A stretch of DNA of 14,700 bases, taken from contig MU646437.1 in assembly GCA_026770585.1 (NCBI GenBank), positions 35,652-50,351 on the forward strand. The letters run 5' to 3'. The notes beneath the pieces are model-generated. The model was given only the letters and a program-made list of their open reading frames with translations. It had not been told where the DNA came from and did no database searches. The DNA is from Baffinella frigidus. Taxonomy: Eukaryota; Cryptophyceae; Cryptomonadales; Baffinellaceae. Below are positions 6,254-13,556 of the stretch, piece after piece. Position numbers and translations under genes: made by a program. How positions within the stretch are numbered: position 1 is the first letter of the stretch; each line of letters opens with the position of its first letter.

Positions 6254-9200
6254 ATGCCGGCCTCCAAGTGAAACCCCAGCACCTCCTGCACCGTTCATTT
6301 TTGCACGATCTACTGACCCGTGCCACGTCCCGCCTTGTGCGAGCTCGCGCGTACGTGCTTTGGGTTATCAGCATCGCCACCGAGCCCCACACCACCCGAG
6401 GATTGACCTTTTCGGAACCAGGTCTCTGCTCGCCGCGGCGATCGCCGTCGTCCTCGTGCCGGATGCGGCTGCGTTCCTCGCCCCCAGTGCTGGTCTCATG
6501 CGCAGTGGTGTTTCCGCCCGCTCGACGTGCGTCGCCGGGCGTGCCCCGGGTCTCCGCATGGTCGTGGACGACAAGACAGAGGTCCGGCACCGCACTCTCA
6601 GTCCAGTCCTTGGAAAGCCTGCAGGAACGTGGCGACCATCTCCGCTATGGACGAACTTTCCTCGCTCTTTGTTTGTGTTCCGCGCGAGGAAGCTGCACGT
6701 AGGCAGCGTTTGACGTGCACACGGTGGGTGGCAGGTTCGCGAGTACTTCAACACCGAGGGGTTCAACCGCTGGAACAAGATCTACTCGGACTCGGATGAA
6801 GTCAACGTCGTGCAGATGCAGATCCGCAACAACCACCAGATCACCGTGGACAAGGTGCGCCGCCCACCAACGTGCTTCGCACGCAAGAGGGCATCGCCTC
6901 ACCCCCTCTCCCCGGGCCCGCCAGGTGCTCAAGTGGGTGGATGAGGACGGCACTGCGGCGGCGGGCACCACCTTCTGCGATGCTGGCTGCGGCGTCGGTC
7001 ATTCCCCTGTGTCCTCACCCCTCCGATCTCCCCACCCGCTGTGCCACCACTGTCGCCATGCCGTGATAAGTCCCCACGGTCGAAGCGAGATACTCCCCTG
7101 CTCCCCGCCAGTCGACTCACACTCTTGACGTTGGGCAGGCACTCTCGCCATCCCCCTGGCCGGGCTCGGCGCCAAGGTAGCATCCCAAGCCGCAGCCACC
7201 ACACCCGCAGGGGTGTCAGCGCCTCACGCCTCGAACACCACCAGCAACCCGAAACAGCTTATTTCGGTTCTGGGAGCGTCGGATAATCATTCCGTAGGAA
7301 CCCACGGTAGGTCATGCCTAGGGACCTAAAAATTTCCGGGGGGGGGGGGATAGATGGCTGACACCCATTTAAGGGTATCGCCTCGGGTTAACCCCGATTT
7401 AGGAAAAGGCGTTGAAAGCCGCTTCAGGCTCTTGGTGGCACTCAAACAACCACCATCCCCCCGATGTCCATTTTTTTCATTATTCGCCAACCCCCTGTAC
7501 CTTGGGTCACCGGAAATCGGCGCCCCCTTGGCATACATCCGCCAGACCCAACCGATCAGAACAGGAACGTTAGTAGGGCGGGTGGGCTGACGCTTTCTTT
7601 GCGCCTCCCCCCCCCTCCCCCCCTTGGCCCGGCTGCTACCCCCCCCCTTGGACCGGCTGCTAACGATCGCCCACTCTAGGTGCGCGCGAGCGACATCAGC
7701 AAGTCGATGGCGGATGAGGGCGCGCGGCGCGCGGCATCCATCGAGGTAACGCGCAAGTCGAAATGCTCCACATAATCAACAGCGAAAGGGTCCACAAAAT
7801 TATCAGCGTAAATCCATCTTGAGTGTTTGTTGTCTGTGGTACAAATCGTGGTACACATAATACAAGGGGCGCCGCGCGGCCTCCGTCGAGGTAACTCCCA
7901 TTTCAGAACATTACTGGATCCGTGTCAGTTTTTGTGCTATGTTGGGCATGTTGTTTTTGCCCACGACAGCAAAAACCACCTTAACATGCCACCCTAACAT
8001 GCCACAAATACAAGTCGAGGGACCCGAGGTAACTCGCAAGTCCGCGCCCCGACGCGAAATCGTCACCGTAAATCCGTCTGCAGTTTTTTTATTGTGTCTG
8101 GCACAAATCGTGATACACATCATAATAAACCACATTTTTATTCATTATTATTTATGGTTTTGTGGACCTCTTGGCCTCCGGGCACGGACCGCTTAAAAGA
8201 TGATACGGGTTGACCGACTATTCTCAAGTTGACATTCTGCGTTTGCGGTTCTAATCCGCTCACTTTGGAGCAGAACAGAGAACAGACCACCGCGGTGGTC
8301 TGTTTCTGCAGCGACGGCTCTTTTCTGCCCCTCACCACGAACCACTTTAGACGTGATGGTGGTCAATAAAAAGTTGACGTACGGGCAGAATTCCCCAAAT
8401 GGGGGGATTCCGCCAAAAGTTGACTCTCAAGGGTGTGAGTGAGTTGACTTTTGTGATTGCCTCCCCTCAGGTCTAGCGTAGAGAGCCTGCGACCGACATG
8501 GGAGCACACACTTCTTTCCAAGATTTGACCATGCATCGTCCACATTTGGAGAACCATAAAAATTTACTCCTCGAAATCGACTTTTGGCCAAATCCGAATC
8601 CGGCTTTGGCCTCGGCTGAGCACTCCGCCCGCTTTTGCAATTAACTTTTTTGAAAGTAACGCTTTTGCAAGTAACGCTTTCGCAAGTAACGCGTTCGCTA
8701 GCCTCTTGCGTGGCAGCTCTGAGCTTGGCACCCAGCTGTCCCGAGGGAGCATCCTTTGCTTTCGGTGATGAGAGGACAAGACCGCCTTGCAGGGTGGACT
8801 GTCGTGCAGGGTCTCTGGTAAGCATGCTCCGGGAGAGTGGACTGGGAGACTGTACCGCTACCGCCGGAGTATTCTAGCTCTGTCTCAGTCTATTTCGCCT
8901 CACCAATTTGGTGAGCCCGGGCTCTTTTTGCCTCACAGTTGACAGATTTTCCGCCCCAAAGTTGACACCGCATACCCAGCAAATAAACTTGAGAATAGTC
9001 GGCCAACCCGATTGAGACAGATCTAGGTATTGGAAGCGCGCAAATGTGACGGAGAGATGGGGTGGGGTGGGCTCATACCCAGTGGGTTGCTTCCTTTACT
9101 AAAGAGCCAAATTCCCCTGATCAGCTGAACCACAATAACTGAGGCAGAGCTAGACTGCACCGCTGCCGCCGGGGTATGGGAGGCGCACGAATGTGACGGA

Positions 9201-10332
9201 GAGATGATCGTGGGGTGAGCAGCTGAAGGGGGTGGTGAACGGCGAATCCGTCCACTTTTGGGGCGAGAAACTGCCCGGGCTGACCAAATTGGTGGGCTCA
9301 TAACCAGTGGGTTGCTGCCTTTACTGAAGAGCCGAATTCCGGTGAGCAGCTGAAGGGGGAGGTGTCGTTCGAGACCGCGGATCTCGAGAGCCTGGAGGGC
9401 AAGTACGACACGGTCACCTGCATCGACGTACGCCCCCGCCCGCTCTTTCGCTAACTGCACAACGTTTCGCTCCTTTAATTCTGGCACACATACAGCAATG
9501 CAGCTTGCAGCAACGAAGAATTGGTTAGGATATCCGTAGGAACGACTCTATGTCCCTACGGATAGCCTACCGTAGGGTCCGCGGATCTCGAGAGCCTGGG
9601 GGGCAAGTACGATACTGTCACCTGCATCGACGTACGCCCCCACCCCTTATTCCGCTAACTGAAGAAATATGTTTTTAGCATGTGAGCCACACAGCGGGCT
9701 GCGCAGGGATTATTGGTGGCTGAGCCACCAAGAATCGGTTAGGATATCCGTAGGAACGGCCCTAAGTCCCTACGGCTAGCCTACCGTAGGGTCCATCGAC
9801 TGACGCCCCCGCCCCCTCTTCCGCTCGCTTGTCTTCAGCAAGTGAAGTCTAGCTCGCCTCGGTCAATCTGTTCTCCTGAAAATGAGGAGGCCGGAAGTTG
9901 ATTCCACTTGTTTGTGGTACCAATCCTCAACTTTTGGTTTGAAGACGATCAGTCAACTCGACTGAGGCAGAGCTAGGAGTTGGCTCGTGAATCGTGAAAG
10001 CTACATAACTGTTTCACGGAGCGGTTGGCTCTCGAATCGAGAATGAGAACCTCTTGAGGCGATCCCCTCAAGCCCGAGCTCAAGCTCGTGCCTGCCCTCT
10101 AGGCCGTCCCGCGGTCGCCAAGAGATGAGCAAGGTGCAGGGTGTAGGTTGTAGGGTGCAGGATGTAGGGCGTGAGGTGCTATCTGTGGATGCGAGGCGAG
10201 AGGGCCTGAACGCCAGAGTAGCTGAGCGCCACATTGGCTGAGCGCCACAGTGGCTGAGAGGGAAAGTTGTTGAGAAACAGAGCGGGTGGGCTCCAGTGTG
10301 CCTGACCGCCAGAGTGGCTGAGACGCAGAGCG

Positions 10333-10372
<40 letters not shown>

Positions 10373-12288
10373 CGAGCGTCAGGGTGGCGGAGCGCCTGGG
10401 TGGGTGAGCGGTAGAGCGGCACCTCCGAAACCCCGATCCACCCCTAACGGCGCCCTCTCTCTCGCTGTCCCTCTTGCTCTCTCTCTGTCTATATCTCTAT
10501 CTAACTGGCCCTCTCTCTCTGACCCTGTCTATCTCTCTCTGACCCTGTCCACCTCTCTCCGGCAGGTGCTGATCCACTACCCGACGGAGAAGATGGACGA
10601 GATGGTGGGGCACCTGTGCAACGTCGCCGACGACCGCTTCATCATCTCCTTCGCCCCCTACACCTGGTTCTACCAGGTCACCCCCTCAACCCGAAACACG
10701 AAACACGAAACACTCTACCCTCAACCATCAACCATCAACCATCAACCATCAACCATCAACCCTGGAGCCTCAATCCTGGAGCCTCAACCCGCAACGTACC
10801 GCACTACGTTCAAGTTCAGGGGTTACTCGCGAATGCCGACACGCACCGCCCTAGGGTCGTACAGTAGGGCTAGTGGGCTAGTCCTAGGAGCATAGGACCA
10901 TCCTAGGGACGGTGCGTGTCCTCTTTCGCGAGTAACCCCTGTACTTCTACTTGAAGTTTCAAGAATCGGATAAAATTTATTGGCGGGGTTTGCAGAACTG
11001 GGTCCAAATCTTCACAAACAGTTGTGTTCAAATGCCCTACCCTGGCGGTACGAACCTGTCACCTGGCGGCAAATACAGGCGCTGAAGAACTTGGAGTCGA
11101 TGGCGCCGGGCCCCTCGCAGGCCATCAAAGAGTATAGCTGGTTCTCGCACGGGAAACACGCCATACGTCTGAGGATTGGAGCCATTCATGGGCGCAACAA
11201 TGTTTCATCTGTACCATCACACAGCGTGAACGAGAGTGTATGGAATTCTGACGTGTGCCCTGGCGTGGACAGGCGCTCAAGAACCTGGGCTCGATGGCGC
11301 CGGGCCCCTCGAAGGCGACGCGCGCGTACCTCCACGCCGAGGCGGACGTTGTCGCTGCCCTCGAGAAGCGCGGTTTCAAGGTCTCCTCCCTCACACCCTA
11401 AACCCTAGACCCTAGACCCTAGACCCTAGACCCTAGACCCTAGACCCTAGTCCCTAAACCCTAGACCCTAAACCCTAGACCCTAGACCCTAAACCCTAAA
11501 CCATAAACCCCCGCGGTGGTGGGGGGGGCGCCCTGGAGCGAGGCCGATGTTATATTCACATGCTCTTTTCGATGTTTCCCCACCTTGGGAGGCAAGGTTG
11601 CAGCAGGGACGACGAGAGGGGGCACGCCACGCTACAGGGGTACCTCGCTCATAAGAAACCGCTTCCCCCTAGGACCCTACAGTAGGCCTATGCCTAGGAC
11701 CCTATGGTGGTCCCTAGGAGGGGGGCAGTTTCTTATGAGCGAGGTACCCCTGTACACAGTGTGCAGAAAGGCAGACAGACGGCTGCCTGCATCCCGGAAC
11801 GCCCCCGCTCCCTCTGCGTGTCGAGGACGCACCCTAGGACGGGCCCGCGGCGGGTGGACATAAGTCATTTATGTAGACATTGGGCACTGCTCGTGCACGT
11901 GCACGCGTCTCGTTTGTAGATGGGTCCCACCGTGGAGGACGGTTGCTGGGCGAGGAGAGGTCTCAGGGTGCGCGCGTGTGAGGACGGACCGTGTACGACG
12001 GGCCCGCCTCGGGCGGAAAGAGAAGTCATCTTTGTAGACATTAGGCGTTGGCGGGGCGCGAGTGACGGAGAGTGAGGACCGGGTCCAGAACGAGCCCGCC
12101 TCGGGGCATTAGACGAGCCACTAGATCGACTGTTTCCGGGGTGAGCCCGGCCCTCACACAGAGAGTGACTTTTGGCATTGGTGGGGCGCTCGTGACGGAA
12201 AGTTGACTTTTGGCAGGTGGCGCGCGACGAGATGACTGCGGGGAACTTCTACTACTCGCGCCTCCTCGAGGCCAAGCGCATCAAGTAA
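6254..12288 (+). CDS. chlM: Mg-protoporphyrin IX O-methyltransferase, plastid-targeted precursor
   Basis: SAM-dependent methylation of the Mg-protoporphyrin IX propionate, the step after Mg-chelatase in chlorophyll synthesis, in the plastid. Ten exons: 6254-6267, 6422-6581, 6735-6854, 6925-6997, 7139-7176, 7680-7745, 9350-9427, 10566-10676, 11273-11380, 12217-12288. They total 840 nt (279 residues plus stop); all nine introns are GT-AG with consistent phases. Residues 1-22 form a hydrophobic signal peptide, F23-L-A-P starts the transit peptide, and mature sequence begins near VREYFNTEGFNRWNKIYSD (59). The SAM motif DAGCGVG is at 117-123, the ribose-binding acidic residue D140 is in ASDIS, and DLESLEGKYDTV (168-179) and LIHYP (185-189) follow. 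GPSKATRAYLHAEADV near 231-246 and NFYYSRLLEA at the C-terminus match plant and algal ChlM. The start is inferred: ATG at 6254 gives a 14-nt exon in the right phase. The later introns are large and repeat-filled. Confidence 0.95.
7177..7679 (+). other. chlM intron 5 (503 bp)
   Basis: No gene inside. A decayed hairpin core, CCGTAGGAACCCACGGTAGG near 7291, resembles the CCTACGG/CCTAGG cores of the hairpin elements. A C-rich 3' end has the near-duplicate CCCTTGGCCCGGCTGCTA and CCCTTGGACCGGCTGCTA (about 7621-7662) just before acceptor CCACTCTAG. Confidence 0.7.
7867..8131 (+). repeat. two decayed copies of the exon 6 donor edge
   Basis: Exon 6 ends GCGGCATCCATCGAG|GTAACG. At 7873-7896 GCGCGGCCTCCGTCGAG|GTAACT recurs. 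At 8026-8131 GAG|GTAACTCGCAAGTCCG recurs and extends into intron-like sequence (GTAAATCCGTCTG, GGCACAAATCGTGATACACAT) matching 7746-7860 (GTAAATCCATCTT, GGTACAAATCGTGGTACACAT). Confidence 0.8.
8281..8304. repeat. 24-bp perfect palindrome
   Basis: AACAGACCACCG followed by its exact reverse complement CGGTGGTCTGTT. Confidence 0.9.
8637..8696 (+). repeat. 15-bp tandem repeat, four units
   Basis: Units such as GCAAGTAACGCTTTC, with increasing divergence toward the 5' side. The minus-strand frame over it reads as repeated ALLAK-like pentapeptides. Confidence 0.85.
9036..9349 (+). repeat. diverged tandem duplication ending at the exon 7 acceptor
   Basis: GCGCGCAAATGTGACGGAGA at 9036 matches GCGCACGAATGTGACGGAGA at 9183. 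GGGCTCATACCCAGTGGGTT near 9070 matches GGGCTCATAACCAGTGGGTT near 9294. The true acceptor and exon start GGTGAGCAG|CTGAAGGGGG (9341) has copies at 9215-9234 (GGTGAGCAGCTGAAGGGGG) and, weaker, at 9117-9128 (GATCAGCTGAA). Confidence 0.75.
9521..9580. repeat. hairpin element, family D, copy 1
   Basis: TAGGATATCCGTAGG at 9526 pairs imperfectly with CCTACGGATAGCCTA at 9555-9569, followed by CCGTAGGGTCC. It separates exon 7 from a duplicate of its 3' edge. Confidence 0.75.
9579..9635 (+). repeat. duplicate of the exon 7 3' edge with intact donor
   Basis: CCGCGGATCTCGAGAGCCTG to CATCGAC|GTACGCCCCC reproduces the last ~50 bases of exon 7 and its donor, with a few changes (EG becomes GG in the frame ADLESLGGKYDTVTCID). 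It has no acceptor of its own at the matching point, so it is not an obvious exon. Confidence 0.88.
9735..9830 (+). repeat. second family D hairpin plus third fragment of the exon 7 edge
   Basis: The hairpin TTAGGATATCCGTAGG...CCTACGGCTAGCCTA is again followed by CCGTAGGGTCC and then CATCGAC|TGACGCCCCC, in which the donor GT is lost. This gives a tandem array of about 210-bp units, each made of exon 7 edge, intron start and hairpin. Confidence 0.8.
10335..10370 (+). repeat. GA microsatellite
   Basis: Nearly perfect GA dinucleotide run, complementary to the CT-rich tract about 85 bases downstream in the same intron. Confidence 0.92.
10817..10941. mobile_element. hairpin MITE, family B (CAGGGGTTACTCGCGA ends)
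   Basis: CAGGGGTTACTCGCGAA at the left mirrors TTCGCGAGTAACCCCTG at the right, with a second stem GACACGCACCG/CGGTGCGTGTC. It has the same CAGGGG terminus and CCTAGG/CTACAGTAGGG core style as family A but a different inner arm. Right flank TA, left flank TT. Confidence 0.8.
11079..11130 (+). repeat. decayed copy of the exon 9 acceptor edge (pseudo-exon)
   Basis: AATACAG|GCGCTGAAGAAC at 11079 copies GTGGACAG|GCGCTCAAGAAC at 11273. The copy reads ALKNLESMAPGPSQAIKEY against the real ALKNLGSMAPGPSKATRAY. It has its own CAG acceptor but lacks the 3' half and a matching donor, and the frame drifts. Confidence 0.88.
11394..11510 (+). repeat. telomere-like CCCTAGA/CCCTAAA array inside an intron
   Basis: Tandem heptamers, mostly CCCTAGA with interspersed CCCTAAA, on the plus strand. 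It starts 13 bases after the exon 9 donor. Orientation is opposite to the array at 4788-5140. Confidence 0.9.
11635..11752. mobile_element. hairpin MITE, family A, copy 5 (intact)
   Basis: Perfect-looking termini CAGGGGTACCTCGCTCATAAG and CTTATGAGCGAGGTACCCCTG with TA on both flanks (11633-11634 and 11753-11754). Lies in chlM intron 9. Confidence 0.88.
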
Positions 12289-12364
12289 GCGGTGTCACCA
12301 TTGTTTTATGTGGAGACCAGACCGCGCCATGGGTCTGGTAGGAGGTTCGTTACGCAAGCGTCCA

Positions 12365-12502
12365 GCCCTGGGGGGCTTTTCTGGGACCTGAAGCGGATCA
12401 AATCCCCTTTCGGGGCCTGACAAATTTCAAAGTCTGCGCTCACCCCGGTGGGCGTAAAGAGGGGATTTGATCCGCCTCAGGTCCCAGAAAGCCCCCCAGG
12501 GC
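12365..12502. mobile_element. 138-bp element with ~43-bp terminal inverted repeats
   Basis: GCCCTGGGGGGCTTTTCTGG at the left pairs with CCAGAAAGCCCCCCAGGGC at the right, and the arms continue through CGGATCAAATCCCCT / AGGGGATTTGATCCG. It lies 76 bp after the chlM stop, so may fall in the 3' UTR or just beyond. The ends differ from the CAGGGG families. Confidence 0.75.
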
Positions 12503-12634
12503 AGGAAGGTTCTGTAACTAAGGTGTGGTGGGAGGCTCTCGCTTGTGCGGATGGGGAGCGCGTGGCCGCTGTAAAAATGGCGCTGCGTGTGTTGAATGAA
12601 TGTATCCTCGACGTGTTCATCTCACGGCTCCCTA

Positions 12635-12753
12635 CAGGGGCATCTCAGCTCATGAGACGCACCCTCCTAGGACCCTACATGTTCAGCGGGCCTAGCATCG
12701 CAGTACGGTGGTCCTAGCAAGGGGCTTGCCTCCCTAAGAACGAGGTAAAACTG
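12635..12753. mobile_element. hairpin MITE, family A, copy 6 (degenerate)
   Basis: CAGGGGCATCTCAGCTCATG at the left and AAGAACGAGGTAAAACTG at the right still align with the family ends. The core keeps CCTAGGACCCTACA and ACGGTGGTCCTAG. TA precedes the left end; the right flank has mutated to CA. Confidence 0.7.
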
Positions 12754-12824
12754 CAGGCGTGTTTTTCAGGATACACTGTAGGCGTGTTGTCGAGGCCGCT
12801 TGCTGACGCGGAAGGTGCTCGCTA

Positions 12825-12943
12825 CAGGGGTACCTCGCTCATAAGAAACCGCCCCCCCATAGGACCCTACAGTAGGCCCATGCCTAGGGCCCTACGGTGG
12901 TCCTAGAGGGGGTGGGCGTTTTCTTATGAGCGAGGTTCCCCTG
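12825..12943. mobile_element. hairpin MITE, family A, copy 7 (first of a head-to-tail trio)
   Basis: Intact left end after TA (12823-12824); right end CTTATGAGCGAGGTTCCCCTG. The following TA (12944-12945) is shared with the next element. Confidence 0.85.
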
Positions 12944-12945
12944 TA

Positions 12946-13133
12946 CAGGGGTATCTGGGCTACAAGAACACGGGTGCTCCGACATCGGTCGGAGTCTGTT
13001 TTCTTAAATTGGTACCAGAGGGTTGATTAAACGCAAGATTTAGTCAACCCTCTGGTACTAAATCAAGAAAACGGGGGGCCCACATCCGGTCTGTGTTCTT
13101 AAGTTCTGGTTTCGTGTAGCCCAGGTACCCCTG
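12946..13133. mobile_element. 188-bp hairpin element, related ends, with a nested inverted repeat
   Basis: The outer ends CAGGGGTATCTGGGCTAC and GTAGCCCAGGTACCCCTG share CAGGGGTA with family A but differ further in. At 13009-13060 a second stem, TTGGTACCAGAGGGTTGA with TCAACCCTCTGGTACTA, suggests an element inside an element. TA lies on both sides (12944-12945 and 13134-13135). Confidence 0.78.
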
Positions 13134-13135
13134 TA

Positions 13136-13256
13136 CAGAGGTACCTCGGTCATAAGAAACGCCCATCCCCCCAGGACCATCACAGGGCCCTAGCTAGGCA
13201 TAGCCCTACTTTAGGGTCCTAGGGGGCGGCGCTTTCTTATGAGCGAGGCACCCCGG
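13136..13256. mobile_element. hairpin MITE, family A, copy 8
   Basis: Ends CAGAGGTACCTCGGTCATAAG and CTTATGAGCGAGGCACCCCGG, with TA flanks at 13134-13135 and 13257-13258. The core has CCCTAGCTAGGCATAGCCC. Confidence 0.8.
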
Positions 13257-13260
13257 TATC

Positions 13261-13362
13261 CCTCAAGTGGCCAGGCAGTCAAATTTGACGGCCAAGAGGT
13301 CTTAGGCAGGTCCTAGCTAGGGCCCTACCGTAGGGACGTATGCGCCTACTGGGCACTTGAGG
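13261..13362. mobile_element. hairpin element, family C, copy 2
   Basis: CCTCAAGTGGCCAGG at the left, CACTTGAGG at the right. In reverse orientation it matches 3463-3552 (GGCCAGG, then GTCAAATTTGAC, then AGGTCCTAG, then CCTACCGTAGG or CCTACGGTAG). Confidence 0.6.
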
Positions 13363-13394
13363 ACATCTACTCCGCGGAGGACATCTACTCCGCG
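13359..13394 (+). repeat. 18-bp exact tandem duplication GAGGACATCTACTCCGCG
   Basis: Two exact units that overlap the right end of the family C element. The frame reads EDIYSAEDIYSAERRRRG and stays open to about 13556, but no start, acceptor or family is recognisable. Confidence 0.8.
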
Positions 13395-13556
13395 GAGCGG
13401 CGGCGCAGGGGGGCGCGAGGACACGTGAGGCTGGAACAGTGTTTTCCTCGGCCTTCGCCAGTTTATTTGTTCATGGTTGAGCGAGAGCAGTCACGCTACT
13501 GTACTCCAAGTGCTCTCGAAAAGATATGTATGTGTCTTGATTCGCAGACTACTTAA

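Larger units (their letters stand above)
8206..9010. mobile_element. 805-bp putative non-autonomous DNA transposon
   Basis: The terminal 25 bp are inverted repeats with one mismatch: CGGGTTGACCGACTATTCTC at 8206 and GAGAATAGTCGGCCAACCCG ending at 9010. The interior has no transposase. It contains a 24-bp perfect palindrome, 15-bp tandem repeats and AAAAGTTGAC motifs. The flanks (GATA left, ATTG right) show no clear target duplication. Edge sequences resembling the right end plus GACTGAGGCAGAGC recur near 852 and 9946, so a wider family is likely. Confidence 0.55.
7746..9349 (+). other. chlM intron 6 (1604 bp)
   Basis: The largest chlM intron. Its 5' part holds decayed copies of the exon 6 donor edge. 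The middle is an 805-bp segment with terminal inverted repeats. The 3' part is a tandem duplication carrying copies of the exon 7 acceptor edge. A small hairpin, GGCATGTTGTTTTTGC with GCAAAAACCACC, lies at about 7946-7978. No convincing coding region. Confidence 0.7.
9428..10565 (+). other. chlM intron 7 (1138 bp)
   Basis: Besides the exon 7 copies, it holds telomere-like GTGCAGGGTGTAGG units (10136-10175), diverged tandem units around CTGAGCGCCACAGTGG (about 10205-10335), a GA microsatellite (10335-10370) and a long CT-rich tract (10455-10563) that ends at the acceptor CCGGCAG. No coding region seen. Confidence 0.75.
10677..11272 (+). other. chlM intron 8 (596 bp)
   Basis: Contains 7-bp tandem repeats (ACGAAAC about 10694-10712; CATCAAC 10725-10760), a duplicated CTGGAGCCTCAA, a hairpin element (10817-10941), and a decayed copy of the 5' half of exon 9 (11079-11130). 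Confidence 0.75.
11381..12216 (+). other. chlM intron 9 (836 bp)
   Basis: Holds a CCCTAGA/CCCTAAA array, a family A hairpin, diverged repeats around GTCATYTWTGTAGACATTRGG (near 11863 and 12026), and echoes of the exon 10 acceptor region (GACTTTTGGCATTGGTGGGG at about 12169). Confidence 0.7.

Noticed and set aside
6207-6713. Single 168-residue ORF as the chlM first exon without splicing
   Set aside because: Its N-terminal half lacks targeting features, and its 3' end reads past the donor at 6582 into RHRTLSP, which does not fit the family. The spliced model gives a signal peptide and the conserved VREYF join.
8427-8825. 132-residue minus-strand ORF in chlM intron 6
   Set aside because: It spans 15-bp tandem repeats (VTCKSVTF-like peptide) within the 805-bp inverted-repeat element; no transposase or other family features.
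10721-10760. Short regular repeats (CATCAAC) as a CRISPR-like array
   Set aside because: Seven-base units without spacers, in an intron of a eukaryotic gene.
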